DNA of 64,000 bases from Diphasiastrum complanatum (Eukaryota > Streptophyta > Lycopodiopsida > Lycopodiales > Lycopodiaceae), in contig CM055095.1 of NCBI GenBank assembly GCA_029204225.1, positions 62,958,523-63,022,522 of the forward strand, read 5' to 3'. The first letter of the stretch is position 1. Each line of letters starts with the position of its first letter. The position numbers and the translations under genes were made by a program. The notes below the pieces were generated by a model. The model was not told the origin of the DNA. It was given only the letters and a program-made list of their open reading frames with translations, and did no database searches. Positions 57,001 through 58,892 of the stretch are shown piece after piece.

Positions 57001-57069
57001 CGAGATAAGAGAGAATACCTTCAGCTCAATTGATCGTTCTTGTATCCGAGCCTGTTTCAGTTCAGAGTG
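7594..57069 (-). CDS. MutS2-family DNA repair ATPase, 15 exons spanning about 49.5 kb (N-terminus not found)
   Basis: Fifteen exons (57019-57069, 56294-56353, 56086-56168, 53970-54096, 53505-53564, 38239-38484, 37604-37690, 37351-37498, 33639-33766, 33325-33372, 21142-21281, 10985-11067, 9743-9846, 7912-7982, 7594-7753) join in phase with no stop. Known family hallmarks appear in order: the clamp/core coiled coil, [11 protein letters not shown], Walker [12 protein letters not shown] signature STFSGH, Walker B SLVLLDE, H-loop ATTHH, then a coiled-coil tail ending in [10 protein letters not shown] and TGA. MutS2 proteins are ABC-type ATPases that bind branched or stalled nucleic acid; plant forms are predicted to be organellar, but the targeting peptide would be in the missing N-terminus. 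No Smr nuclease domain follows. All introns are GT-AG except one GC-AG. The gene looks intact despite about ten elements in its introns. Confidence 0.93.
7912..7982 (-). CDS. MutS2 exon (coiled-coil tail)
   Basis: Encodes [19 protein letters not shown]..., matching the plant MutS2 stretch after the ATPase (LDMER-type). Acceptor ttgcag, donor gtgata. It enters in phase 0 and leaves with two bases (TC) that complete Ser with the next exon. Confidence 0.9.
7983..9742. other. MutS2 intron
   Basis: Intron of about 1.8 kb with no recognisable transposon or RNA gene. Confidence 0.7.
9743..9846 (-). CDS. MutS2 exon ([14 protein letters not shown])
   Basis: Encodes [20 protein letters not shown]...DKADLNQ, the conserved segment after the WGIPG motif. 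Acceptor atgctcag, donor gtattt. The first two bases complete the Gly codon of the previous exon. Confidence 0.93.
9913..9957 (-). pseudogene. Partial duplicate of MutS2 exon
   Basis: A 45-base minus-strand stretch reads [15 protein letters not shown], a degraded copy of [16 protein letters not shown] in the exon just 3' of it. It lies about 70 bases upstream of the real exon with no matching splice acceptor. It looks like a small tandem duplication. Confidence 0.7.
10154..10311. repeat. Recent 79-base tandem duplication in MutS2 intron
   Basis: Two adjacent copies (10154-10232 and 10233-10311) differ at about one base in the aligned part (TATACTAATG versus TATATTAATG). Confidence 0.9.
10312..10984. 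other. MutS2 intron, no element recognised
   Basis: Ordinary intron sequence. A splice-like site near 10776 (minus) was considered and set aside. Confidence 0.6.
10985..11067 (-). CDS. MutS2 exon ([10 protein letters not shown]...WGIPG)
   Basis: Encodes [20 protein letters not shown] and LLWGIPG, strongly conserved in MutS2 after the H-loop. Acceptor tttgcag at 11070-11068, donor gtttta. The first base completes Arg, the last starts Gly. Confidence 0.95.
11640..11860. repeat. Diverged direct duplication
   Basis: Two copies share the AGAGTGGAGCTACTAA and GTTGAGCTATCATGCATG segments (about 11717-11752 and 11813-11848). It lies in the MutS2 intron, close to the Copia-2 terminus, and may be part of its LTR. 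Confidence 0.6.
12234..12320. repeat. Inverted repeat at Copia-2 3' terminus, containing the polypurine tract twice
   Basis: Arms 12234-12271 and 12283-12320 are complementary at about 35 of 38 positions around an 11-base loop. Read on the minus strand the left arm ends in AAGGGGGAGTAATG, the typical Copia polypurine tract just before the 3' LTR. The right arm gives the same tract on the plus strand. So the element end is inverted on itself. Confidence 0.85.
12321..13660 (-). pseudogene. pol: Copia-2 pol remnant (reverse transcriptase and RNase H)
   Basis: Minus-strand Copia pol pieces in several frames. RT begins around 13640 with GKRPINMKW and continues through [57 protein letters not shown] and [12 protein letters not shown]; the normal YVDD is changed to YVVD. 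Near 12600, [20 protein letters not shown] is the RNase H end. There are several frameshifts. RT is cut off upstream at the LTR-like block beginning about 13661. Non-functional. Confidence 0.88.
13661..14243 (+). mobile_element. Possible solo LTR (LTR-like block)
   Basis: About 580 bases between the broken Copia-2 RT and the truncated LINE-B that match neither. The left edge starts TGTGTCATGCC. Near 14095 there are three GGTTTAG repeats followed by a TATA-like TGTATAAAAG at about 14118, then about 100 bases like R/U5. No clean target duplication or primer site was found, so the LTR call is tentative. Confidence 0.4.
14244..15201 (-). pseudogene. LINE-B: truncated LINE, ORF1 plus first residues of endonuclease
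   Basis: Minus strand. It starts next to (CT)n at 15202 and includes [15 protein letters not shown], a coiled-coil region ([20 protein letters not shown]) and NIRVRG, all matching LINE-C ORF1. It then runs through the ORF1/ORF2 border (base-level match to LINE-C at GGGATTTGG) and breaks off within the first endonuclease codons near 14244. There are several frameshifts; the stop codon found at the border in LINE-A and LINE-C is altered here by a one-base loss. Confidence 0.85.
15202..15257. repeat. (GA)n microsatellite shared by LINE-A 3' end and LINE-B 5' end
   Basis: About 28 GA units. On the minus strand it forms the end of LINE-A's tail and immediately precedes LINE-B's ORF1 region, so the two LINEs are head-to-tail across it. 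Confidence 0.98.
15299..15312 (-). promoter_or_regulatory. LINE-A 3' UTR hairpin
   Basis: Six perfect base pairs (GTGCCC with GGGCAC) around a two-base centre. The same stem position recurs in LINE-D (50882-50895) and, with base changes, at 366-379. In LINEs that need a specific 3' end, such a stem is the usual recognition site of the element's own reverse transcriptase; that role is inferred here. Confidence 0.6.
15501..19049 (-). CDS. LINE-A ORF2: endonuclease-reverse transcriptase
   Basis: About 1,180 codons. From the conserved LRLGFWNC on, residues below are numbered from that Leu-encoding TTG at 19001. AP-type endonuclease: WNC near 6-8, AETH near 33-36, GDFNA 147-151, DYF 231, SDH 254-256, all catalytic residues kept. 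Reverse transcriptase: [10 protein letters not shown] near 594-603, [10 protein letters not shown] near 652, LLYADDVV with YADD near 695. Zinc finger C-x2-C-x9-H-x4-C near 1023-1041. C-terminal PIP-box-like QAHITQFF near 1099. It nicks target DNA and copies its own RNA there. There is no ATG between the ORF1 TAG and the endonuclease, and the first internal Met (about residue 80) would delete two active-site motifs, so the start is unusual. Confidence 0.93.
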   Translation of the reverse strand, partial: ELGAPGYRSYPRSPTNLRLGFWNCNGFLSSSSAGDFADFIRKCDILLLAETHESLYHPLPNIQEYSWHSAFRPFVRGKTCRGSGVACLYRDTTVQMVKQDPYARYIWLHIIGSLLGLPQDIYIAVCYFAPQTSVFAEFGGDPFQALSDDIAIFSQQGSILLAGDFNARTSSRQTEFHAATDLLRLYPLDMGLDRVSQDADTPATSFGEQLITLAETHALAILNGLTQWPSSSAYTCYPHGGGHSVVDYFIGSPALISHISDFSITPPTISDHSLLHISLGHITSSLQISCSLPTHKRIPFTQSGFTNYTTILSQLLANFPFMAPIDQQATFLSTSLLAAASSSFPTKTTSSHRSVHNRWYDAECRSLHNHVTYARSHSPATLKQCQKEYHRTTRTKKIKYLQSLCQKMINSLDSPSSSFFWKHFTRHSSTLAPIAIESWIEYATELYTTDSPPTSLSPRPDHCSLFTPDMVENAIKHAKLNKATDYDSLSVDFLKPVAHLISPYIAHVFNTAVTSGFPTAWCTNILHPILKAGDPMNVGNYRTIMIGHTLAKIYGSILQTVTGSFAETEGLHAMGQASFRPGYSTSDQIFILRCIIEEARHRKQRIYCCFVDFRKAFDSVPRHLLFQRLSSLGFSEDTIAAIITLYERVLARFRDGSGWSSQIHSTIGVKQGCPLSPTLFALYIDDLERIIREEGGEGCPLADIIIPILLYADDVVLLSSSAAGLQSHLSALHHFCQRWGLTVNLKKTKIMVFNTNRQHMRDVIFYYDGLPIEIVTSYTYLGVLFSGPLLTFRPAATARLRKGHTALVHMERFCSTYYVQDPATRCLLFSATVSPVVLYSAETWCPDLSRDTWRDLTRIQILMLSRIIRAKPSVPHDIILAEFASPPLVVGAMFQIITFLHRVSDLDTSRYIVAALTSSCTIADQGAKHSWYRSVSALLQTWGLSALDLPNGTHAYIRQQIYRSYIRTIWSHPDPDRVKLHYYGTHLLRLDVSGLPILPVYLTQTLSFGLRYRIGQLRVSSHQLAIETGRYTDTPRLQRICQLCSLQEVEDEFHFIFRCPVYYEIRGRYHCLYRDIPLTLSSFLEYPDARCVGLLLREMYILRASLLPTLSDMDSSQAHITQFFQKRDRVDISVADFDVPVRRSKTQRVSARSSATRSSYASHQPTSRPTTTITHYFRLARS
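15678..15701 (-). other. PIP-box-like motif in LINE-A ORF2 C-terminus
   Basis: Encodes QAHITQFF followed by QKR, fitting the PCNA-binding consensus Q-x-x-[ILM]-x-x-F-F with basic residues after it. LINE-D keeps [11 protein letters not shown] at the same place (50566 onward). Confidence 0.55.
19050..19052 (-). promoter_or_regulatory. In-frame TAG between LINE-A ORF1 and ORF2
   Basis: Context on the minus strand is CAA TAG GAA CTA. ORF2 continues in the same frame for 16 codons to LRLGFWN without an ATG. The context resembles the leaky plant-virus type CAA-TAG-CAR-YYA except for the base directly after the stop. Readthrough is inferred, not shown. Confidence 0.5.
19050..19958 (-). CDS. LINE-A ORF1: RNA-binding coiled-coil protein
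   Basis: 302 residues, starting MAPKKKEG with a nuclear-localisation-like basic patch. A long heptad-repeat coiled coil spans about residues 55-165 ([18 protein letters not shown] and following). After it come FNIRVRGI and VLFIKFRSL, then a C-terminal segment with [16 protein letters not shown]. This order (coiled coil, RRM-like core, C-terminal domain) is that of L1-type ORF1 proteins, which trimerise and coat element RNA. There is no CCHC knuckle, unlike many plant LINE ORF1 proteins. It ends PQ then TAG in the same frame as ORF2. Start ATG lies about 180 bases from the 5' (CT)n. Confidence 0.9.
   Translation of the reverse strand: MAPKKKEGVLTPPSLLDTPPSPVVMEEPSSVTETINMAAIDYTPSKPTESLFAYDLSFIRQEILGLKKQLHLFEAENSKLAKDLFGVTERVEQLEQENIYLKQRIAEKSALEETSNKINSLEKQVEETKTWAALFKPDDMGSKLSSLAKQVEETTSILKQGNHSQISSFPKENDLETVLGEQARRAKKAFNIRVRGIANGGKPLEEATDLLISKLSHVADGFDTAWRSKFDDNVLFIKFRSLSQRNAALRLRAKLKGTFIYMDDDLTNTQWLARKKIILEAKEKGQRVVFIDGKPRFFDLPQ
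19960..20140 (-). promoter_or_regulatory. LINE-A 5' UTR / probable internal promoter region
   Basis: GC-rich, built of imperfect repeats of GCCCTGCTGGTGCGCTGC-like words between (CT)n and the ORF1 start. LINE promoters normally lie here; no specific element is identified. Confidence 0.5.
20141..20201. repeat. (GA)n microsatellite at LINE-A 5' end
   Basis: About 30 GA units. Just beyond it (20202-20230) the minus strand is weakly like a LINE 3' tail (ACATTACATCTTTG). Confidence 0.97.
20202..21141. other. MutS2 intron, no element recognised
   Basis: AT-rich intron sequence with no supported gene or repeat. Confidence 0.55.
21142..21281 (-). CDS. MutS2 exon (after Walker B, H-loop)
   Basis: Encodes [20 protein letters not shown] and [21 protein letters not shown] follows the Walker B acid of the previous exon, and TTHH is the H-loop. 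Acceptor ttacag, donor gtacat; phase 0 in, two bases out. Confidence 0.96.
21282..22040. other. MutS2 intron, no element recognised
   Basis: No supported feature. Confidence 0.5.
22041..22140 (+). repeat. About 100-base direct repeat, copy 1
   Basis: Shares GACCAGCCTTAGTGGCTATT, a TATTTATAGTGGA TATA-like box and GATTTGGAGGGAAA with 24995-25099. The two copies flank the LINE-E region about 2.9 kb apart. They may be LTR promoter pieces. Confidence 0.8.
22131..22680. other. Unassigned sequence with internal duplication
   Basis: The minus strand is open in one frame apart from one stop at 22503, with two copies of a DIWHSWLL-encoding segment about 100 bases apart. I recognise no family; it may be a degraded repeat. 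Confidence 0.35.
22690..23790 (+). pseudogene. LINE-E: internally deleted LINE reverse transcriptase
   Basis: RT N-terminal part with [37 protein letters not shown] and [15 protein letters not shown], ending at RDLGFSIDI. The sequence then jumps to DNA matching the far C-terminal region ([28 protein letters not shown]) and the zinc-finger region ([17 protein letters not shown]). The whole catalytic YADD segment, present in LINE-C at 47600-48370, is deleted. Also frameshifted. It belongs to the LINE-C subfamily. Confidence 0.9.
23791..24994. other. Unassigned intron sequence with short internal repeats
   Basis: 23870-24170 has repeated words (GGTGAAG, GGACAGCCA, AAAATGGCC). No gene. Confidence 0.45.
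24995..25099 (+). repeat. About 100-base direct repeat, copy 2
   Basis: Partner of 22041-22140, slightly longer by a CTCC insertion. Confidence 0.8.
25100..26302. other. Unassigned intron sequence
   Basis: No supported coding or repeat feature. Confidence 0.45.
26303..26340. repeat. hAT-1 left terminal palindrome
   Basis: GTGGTACCGCGGATC and GATCCACGGTACCAC pair around a short centre. The first ten bases match the inverted right end. Confidence 0.65.
26529..27110 (+). pseudogene. hAT-1 proline-rich N-terminal region
   Basis: Open frame rich in Pro/Ser/Ala ([17 protein letters not shown]) interrupted by one TAG at 27030, after which the same frame runs on into the transposase. No BED zinc finger is seen, unlike hAT-2. 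GC content here is far above the surrounding intron. Confidence 0.6.
27120..28120 (+). pseudogene. hAT-1 transposase core (exon 1)
   Basis: [20 protein letters not shown] begins the conserved domain. After a frameshift near 27340 comes [20 protein letters not shown] with the first catalytic Asp. After a second shift at a G-run (27481-27487), [16 protein letters not shown] carries the second acid, followed by [14 protein letters not shown] and KPAPTRFA. It ends [10 protein letters not shown] before a plausible donor (GTAAGC). The two frameshifts make this copy non-coding as it stands. Confidence 0.85.
28230..28830 (+). pseudogene. hAT-1 transposase C-terminal exons
   Basis: [20 protein letters not shown] follows an acceptor (ctgcag). 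A later exon has [20 protein letters not shown], the hAT dimerisation domain near the C-terminus. Frames differ between pieces, so at least one indel or an unrecognised intron intervenes. Confidence 0.8.
28917..30561 (+). pseudogene. hAT-1 C-terminal extension with AT-hooks
   Basis: An acidic/coiled stretch (ISDLERQV..., EREREL repeats), then an Asp/Glu-rich piece and a long proline-rich piece (29461-30183). The last part (30223-30561) has KRPGRPKG and GKRGRPRR, two AT-hook motifs that bind the minor groove of AT-rich DNA, then an acidic end. From 29461 on it is one frame broken only by TAG at 29707 and 30181. It could be part of the transposase or a second element gene. Confidence 0.6.
30562..31105. 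other. hAT-1 non-coding interval
   Basis: Between the convergent ORFs; probably 3' untranslated for both. Confidence 0.45.
31111..31389 (-). CDS. hAT-1 small ORF-B, highly charged helical protein
   Basis: 92 residues on the strand opposite to the transposase, intact, rich in Arg/Glu/Ala. Heptad-like text ([20 protein letters not shown]) suggests coiled coil, and a central [17 protein letters not shown] is basic. No family recognised. Directly upstream (its 5' side) lies the 84/85-base tandem array. An alternative is that it is the end of a longer spliced gene, or chance. Confidence 0.45.
   Translation of the reverse strand: MAEGEARRKLEEDVRRHNERHRKQEADIAEMLRETRQTHPKLQIPAPAVELDLDEQIGMNFTRRQLIMVRERAARRRADQEAARANREAERE
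31650..32070. repeat. 84/85-base tandem array inside hAT-1 right end
   Basis: Five units begin at 31691, 31776, 31860, 31945 and 32029. Units alternate between two forms (CTGATC versus ATTGCTC before CCCCCACATGC; GTGCTACT versus GTGACGGTG), giving a two-unit period of 169. Each holds CGATTGGGTCCATGG, which is a CCAAT box on the minus strand. Confidence 0.93.
32223..32268. repeat. hAT-1 right terminal palindromes
   Basis: A perfect 28-base palindrome centred on CCGCGG at about 32230-32257 lies between two GCGGTACCA-type words. Confidence 0.85.
32271..33324. other. MutS2 intron, no element recognised
   Basis: No supported feature. Confidence 0.5.
33325..33372 (-). CDS. MutS2 exon (Walker B)
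   Basis: A 48-base micro-exon encoding [16 protein letters not shown], ending exactly on the Walker B catalytic Glu. Acceptor gatgcag, donor gtgagt. Phase 0 on both sides. Confidence 0.95.
33639..33766 (-). CDS. MutS2 exon (ABC signature)
   Basis: Encodes [28 protein letters not shown] and [17 protein letters not shown] is the ABC signature of MutS proteins. Acceptor ggacag. The donor reads AAG followed by GCATAT, so this intron appears to be GC-AG. Confidence 0.94.
33767..34535. other. MutS2 intron, no element recognised
   Basis: No supported feature before the Copia-3 remnant. Confidence 0.45.
34536..36584 (+). pseudogene. pol: Copia-3 pol remnant with polypurine tract
   Basis: Copia pol, 5'-truncated. 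Integrase tail with [19 protein letters not shown] near 34710. RT with [41 protein letters not shown] and LYVDDFVIT (YVDD intact, about 35630). RNase H pieces GSMIYLSTT and [20 protein letters not shown], then [20 protein letters not shown] near 36230. A tract ATTAGGGGGCA at 36574-36584 precedes the presumed 3' LTR. Multiple frameshifts and stops. Confidence 0.88.
36585..36760 (+). mobile_element. Start of Copia-3 3' LTR
   Basis: Begins TGTTGAAATAAATGCC right after the polypurine tract, as expected for an LTR. I could not locate its end, so the right limit is arbitrary. Confidence 0.5.
37150..37162 (-). other. Possible retroelement primer-binding site remnant
   Basis: GCTCTGATACTA is the reverse complement of the initiator-Met primer site with one mismatch. 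No flanking LTR is defined. Confidence 0.3.
37351..37498 (-). CDS. MutS2 exon (Walker A)
   Basis: Encodes [40 protein letters not shown] and [18 protein letters not shown] is the ATP-binding P-loop in MutS2 form. Acceptor ttctag, donor gttaat; phase 0 in, one base out. Confidence 0.97.
37604..37690 (-). CDS. MutS2 exon (linker before Walker A)
   Basis: 87 bases, phase 0 on both sides, encoding [20 protein letters not shown] and SLVVAKNK. Positionally it fits the low-conservation linker ahead of the ATPase. Acceptor gcctag, donor gtattt. Conservation is weaker than in neighbours. Confidence 0.75.
38239..38484 (-). CDS. MutS2 exon (core, [10 protein letters not shown])
   Basis: 82 codons beginning [19 protein letters not shown] and including [20 protein letters not shown], matching the plant MutS2 segment before the ATPase. 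Donor GTAAGT is consensus; the acceptor is the weaker CAAG. The intron on its 5' side is about 15 kb. Confidence 0.92.
38485..39880. other. MutS2 15-kb intron, start; no element recognised
   Basis: No supported coding feature in this part. Confidence 0.45.
39890..40925 (+). pseudogene. hAT-3 transposase C-terminal fragment
   Basis: DNA matching hAT-2 in three blocks: about 39920-39995 (GGGCGAGCAGCAGCATCTTTG, with CCTAGAGAG before a donor-like GT), 40240-40440 (TTTCACCAGCCCTTGCATGCC onward) and 40664-40915. The last encodes [20 protein letters not shown] and [20 protein letters not shown], the hAT dimerisation domain. The 5' half of the gene is absent and several stops are present. Confidence 0.85.
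41145..41188 (+). mobile_element. LINE 3' tail remnant abutting (CT)n
   Basis: TTTCGTCTTATCTGCCTCTT then GGCATGGAAAAGACAATAAT resembles the LINE-A and LINE-D 3' tails, with a shorter TGCC/GGCA stem. It sits immediately upstream of the (CT)n that precedes LINE-C. Confidence 0.65.
41189..41276. repeat. (TC)n microsatellite at LINE-C 5' end
   Basis: About 44 TC units between a LINE 3' tail remnant and the LINE-C ORF1 region. Confidence 0.98.
41296..42186 (+). CDS. LINE-C ORF1: coiled-coil RNA-binding protein
   Basis: 296 residues, intact. A Ser/Pro-rich N-terminus (with serine run) is followed by [20 protein letters not shown], a coiled coil ([20 protein letters not shown] and [17 protein letters not shown]), [17 protein letters not shown] and a C-terminal part with [17 protein letters not shown]. 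It shares the NIRVRGI core and the MDDDLT motif with LINE-A ORF1 but is otherwise diverged. Stop is TAG (42184-42186), with ORF2 continuing in the same frame. Confidence 0.88.
   Translation: MACVPASVSVPTSSSSSSSSPSSFSSPSTDPAPTPLRANPLARILHFPKPPTAPPILYTPSKATELFSSFQEDRFRNDFQVMKMELSQLKETVATLITEKNDMQARILQLEKAMGDKQVSSSESTTTMIKALEQKIEQQKEEALSWASVLKKGTKPSAPTTSIISATIQEEKSREQKALNIRVRGIPDTQDATAEATRFLDTTLGHRTEGLDTAWRASRDTATLGIRFTSLATRRDALRCRAKLRGTTIFMDDDLTYIQVEERRKAFHEARESGKRVIYRDGRVRLLDSTLTGPSH
42187..43326 (+). pseudogene. LINE-C ORF2 endonuclease fragment
   Basis: In frame with ORF1: after TAG, 18 codons without ATG lead to [10 protein letters not shown]. Then METH, FNARTSS and a C-terminal endonuclease region. 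One TGA (about 42403, where LINE-A has CGN Arg) breaks it, and catalytic positions are altered: GDFNA is MDFNA, the SDH motif is SNH and DYF is NYL. Decayed, then cut by the Gypsy LTR. Confidence 0.85.
43327..43684 (+). mobile_element. LTR (plus orientation) of rearranged Gypsy
   Basis: Starts TGTTACGAGCTCGTAAC inside LINE-C and ends in TTACA one base before a primer-binding site, 358 bases. Orientation is plus, opposite to the Gypsy genes next to it. The partner LTR is not seen at the far side (47567). Confidence 0.7.
43686..43700 (+). other. Primer-binding site for initiator tRNA-Met
   Basis: TGGTATCAGAGCCAT follows the LTR by one base, the classical plant retrotransposon primer site. Confidence 0.85.
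43730..47566 (-). pseudogene. gag-pol: Ty3/Gypsy gag-pol, 5'-truncated and inverted relative to its LTR
   Basis: On the minus strand in order: gag (from 47566, [20 protein letters not shown] and [19 protein letters not shown]-type text), knuckle [14 protein letters not shown], protease [11 protein letters not shown] (second Asp replaces Ser/Thr), RT with [13 protein letters not shown] and [13 protein letters not shown] (LDD core), RNase H ([17 protein letters not shown]), integrase zinc finger and core ([33 protein letters not shown]). Stops at 46905-, 45477 (TAG), 44859 (TGA), 44601 (TAG) and 44406 (TAG) and a frameshift near 46110 break it. It joins the plus-oriented LTR/leader at about 43735. 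Confidence 0.9.
47567..48606 (+). pseudogene. LINE-C 3' part: reverse transcriptase core
   Basis: Resumes in RT at [10 protein letters not shown] and encodes [49 protein letters not shown] (YADD), and thumb region to YLERTW, mostly in one open frame (47610-48560). About 250 residues between the endonuclease and this point are missing, so the Gypsy did not simply insert. It ends at an unrelated repeat (48607). Confidence 0.88.
48653..49048. repeat. Two copies of an unknown segment (218-base spacing)
   Basis: GCTATGAGGATTAATCAATG starts at 48653 and 48871. Each copy is conserved for about 176 bases up to GGAATCCACCA. It fills the junction between LINE-C and LINE-D. Unknown origin; possibly part of a gag-like gene (encodes [12 protein letters not shown]). 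Confidence 0.9.
49051..50932 (+). pseudogene. LINE-D: 5'-truncated LINE of LINE-A subfamily, RT to 3' end
   Basis: Begins inside RT ([16 protein letters not shown]) and follows LINE-A ORF2 closely through YADDVVLL, the thumb, the zinc finger ([20 protein letters not shown]) and [11 protein letters not shown]. Stops: TAA near 49571, TAG near 49812 and 50007, TGA near 50337, plus a later frameshift. At three of the four stops LINE-A has a CAG or CGA codon. The 3' UTR ends with a perfect GTGCCC/GGGCAC hairpin at 50882-50895 and (TC)n. Confidence 0.92.
50933..51023. repeat. (TC)n microsatellite at LINE-D 3' end
   Basis: About 45 TC units, preceded by ATTCTATTCTACTCTATT, a graded approach to the repeat like that in LINE-A. 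Confidence 0.98.
51100..52000 (+). pseudogene. hAT-4 transposase C-terminal fragment
   Basis: First exon (about 51119-51350) encodes [20 protein letters not shown] and [20 protein letters not shown], the hAT dimerisation domain. After an intron of about 400 bases, 51765-51994 encodes a basic then acidic tail ([28 protein letters not shown]). It starts right after the LINE-D microsatellite, so the LINE cluster probably cut a hAT copy. Confidence 0.82.
52001..52969. other. Low-complexity intron sequence
   Basis: Made of recurring short words (TTGTAATTTG, AACTTT, GACTCTTGA), like the introns of hAT-2. No gene. Confidence 0.45.
52975..53065. repeat. Short palindromic-word repeat (GTTTCAAA type)
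   Basis: GTTTCAAATGCGTTTGAAAC, then GTTTTGAAACGGC and CGAAACGAG: several self-complementary GTTTC/GAAAC words in 90 bases. MITE-like, no coding capacity. Confidence 0.55.
53505..53564 (-). CDS. MutS2 exon ([20 protein letters not shown])
   Basis: 60 bases, phase 0 at both ends, encoding [20 protein letters not shown]. Joined across the 15-kb intron it gives [12 protein letters not shown], a conserved MutS2 junction. Acceptor ttgcag, donor gtatgt. Confidence 0.93.
53970..54096 (-). CDS. MutS2 exon (core, [20 protein letters not shown])
   Basis: Encodes [20 protein letters not shown] and [18 protein letters not shown], matching the SGxGxxxxEP...LN.EL..AR block of MutS2. Acceptor ttgcag, donor gttagt. 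First base completes Ser. Confidence 0.94.
54957..55182. repeat. Recent 113-base tandem duplication in MutS2 intron
   Basis: Copies 54957-55069 and 55070-55182 are almost identical (ACCCACAGG versus ACCCGCAGG). Confidence 0.93.
55183..56085. other. MutS2 intron, no element recognised
   Basis: No supported feature. A short Gypsy-like word ([20 protein letters not shown]-like) near 55240 hints at an integrase scrap but is too short to call. Confidence 0.4.
56086..56168 (-). CDS. MutS2 exon ([14 protein letters not shown])
   Basis: Encodes [20 protein letters not shown] and VSGILLR, the family's DGRWCI-type block. Acceptor catcag, donor gtaaga; phase 0 in, two bases out. Confidence 0.92.
56294..56353 (-). 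CDS. MutS2 exon ([20 protein letters not shown])
   Basis: 60 bases, phase 0 both ends, encoding [20 protein letters not shown], the helical stretch before the DGR block. Acceptor gtgcag, donor gtgata. Confidence 0.88.
56490..56700. repeat. Short MITE-like element with GGAACG-word ends
   Basis: Both ends consist of overlapping GGAACGTTCC / GTTCCGTTCCGG words and are inverted to each other around an AT-rich centre (about 56565-56640). About 210 bases, in a MutS2 intron. Confidence 0.7.
57019..57069 (-). CDS. MutS2 exon ([17 protein letters not shown]), most 5' exon found
   Basis: 51 bases, phase 0 both ends, encoding [17 protein letters not shown], matching the LKQAR...LE(R)K helix of MutS2. 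Acceptor ttgcag, donor gtattc. Exons for roughly the first third of the protein are not located. Confidence 0.85.
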
Positions 57070-58764
57070 CTGCAAGCAAATGTTTATTGATGCTGTCAAA
57101 TTCTGAGAGCTGCCAATAGATTGAAGATTTTTTATAGCGAAATATGTTTATAAAAAGGCTAACTTGGGAAAAAAAAAGAAGAGAAATGGCATCTTGAAGC
57201 TACAGGAGTTATATGAAAGAACAAAAGAAGATCAAATATAGAAGTAGATGTGCAATAACCAAAGGAATCAGTATTATATTGAACGAGGCCTCTAATCATT
57301 ACTGTACCAATGAAAAGTCAATCATTTCCATACTTTGATTTTGTTTAAAGAAGAGGCCCCAAAACCCAAAAAAGGCGAAAGTGAAATACATCATAAAGCT
57401 CAAAATGTTGAAATCTTCCCTCATCTTTGTCTGAAAATTAGCAGTACATAGACATCCTATTGAAATTTCATGACTATGAATGGCTCCATGGAAGTAGATA
57501 TACTGCAGAAATATGGAGTTCAAGCACCCAGAGGAATAGGTCTTAAGTATTTTTTTAAATAACTAATACCTAGCTTAAGCAACATCAAGAAAAGAAGGGA
57601 AATTGAAACCAAAGTTCAGATGTGAAATGAACTCATTTCAAACGCTGAATGGAAATGAAAGACTCGAACATTAAAGACTCGAACATGAGTAAAACTTGTA
57701 TCAAGTACCTACTACATGAACCCAATGATTGTCTAAAGAGCAGTGCTGTGTCTATTTGGAGACGCTGATAAAATCTATTCTGCAAGAGATTGAGAGCAGG
57801 ATCTTTCAGCCTCAAGCAATTTCGACAAGCAGAATGGTGAAATGTCACTTCACTCAAATGTGACACAACTGTATCCTGTCATCTTGCAAGATACATCCTC
57901 CTGAGCGCAGATCAGTTCCCAAGCAGCCGATGATTTTGAGGTTTAGATTAAGCTCTTTCTGAGCAGTTAAATTTTGCAAGGTATATATATATATGACCAT
58001 GTGAACATCCTGAAGATCTCATCGTAGTCATGAATATATATTAGTTGTAACATAACCAGCATAAGTCCATCTATCTCTCCTCTATATGAATTTCTCTTAA
58101 CTCATCTTGTTATAGCCCAAACCATATTACAAAACTGGGCATCCATGCTTCACACAAATAATCAAAGTCCAAGATGTACTATGGAAATAGTCCTCACAGA
58201 GTGCCATCAATGTCTAGATATCCTCAGCAGAGCCTTAGTGGGCGTCATATATTTAGATCACCATATTTTGAATCAATGGTAAGTTCATGATTGTTACATA
58301 CTCATAAGGGCACATAACAGCTTACCTGAGGTGACGATCTCGTTCAAATATGCAGCAAACATTCCGGCACATACCGGAACACAAAAATATAATAATTCTC
58401 TTTTTTTTTGGGTGCCAATATGGGTATCAAATTAAAGAAATTTTCAAGAGCAATTCACTTACCTAGTTGTCCAGAGTTCCAAGAGGAATGCGATCCAATT
58501 TTGGGCCATTAAGTGATTCTTTATTCAACATCTATATTTCTGTATATGTGAAATGAAATCACATGGAACCGTATTGAACCAACAGCAAACTGACAACATC
58601 TCAGAGGTTGTGACAAAAACATGAGTCAACTCAACGTGCTCAACAAAATACGAGTATACTATACAGTGCCAACAGTATCTCCATCTATAATTAACCGGAT
58701 CAATATGGCTCTAGCCTCTATGCAATGCTATTTTTGCCTCTTTCCCATTCATCAATATCAAGGT
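57070..58764. other. Probable MutS2 upstream intron or 5' region
   Basis: No convincing exon. A strong donor (CTAG then GTAAGT, minus strand, about 58458) with a short open reading upstream was noted but does not match MutS2. Confidence 0.4.
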
Positions 58765-58870
58765 TGCATCGAATTGCGGTTTGAACCGCCTTTTACAGTT
58801 CGAACCATCGAATCGTTCGGACCCGGTTCGAATCATTCGAACCGTCTGGCCCTAAAACGATTTCATCGGC
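58765..58870. repeat. Short palindromic-word repeat (GGTTCGAACC type)
   Basis: Many TTCGAA and GGTTTGAACC-like words in about 100 bases, just before a (GA)n tract. MITE-like. Confidence 0.55.
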
Positions 58871-58890
58871 CCTCGGGATTCTATTCGCGC

Positions 58891-58892
<2 letters not shown>

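Noticed and set aside
57633-57866. Minus-strand open frame upstream of the first found MutS2 exon
   Set aside because: No MutS2 similarity that I could recognise and no matching splice phase.
58458-58540. Candidate upstream exon with a perfect GTAAGT donor
   Set aside because: The reading does not match MutS2 and two of three frames have stops.
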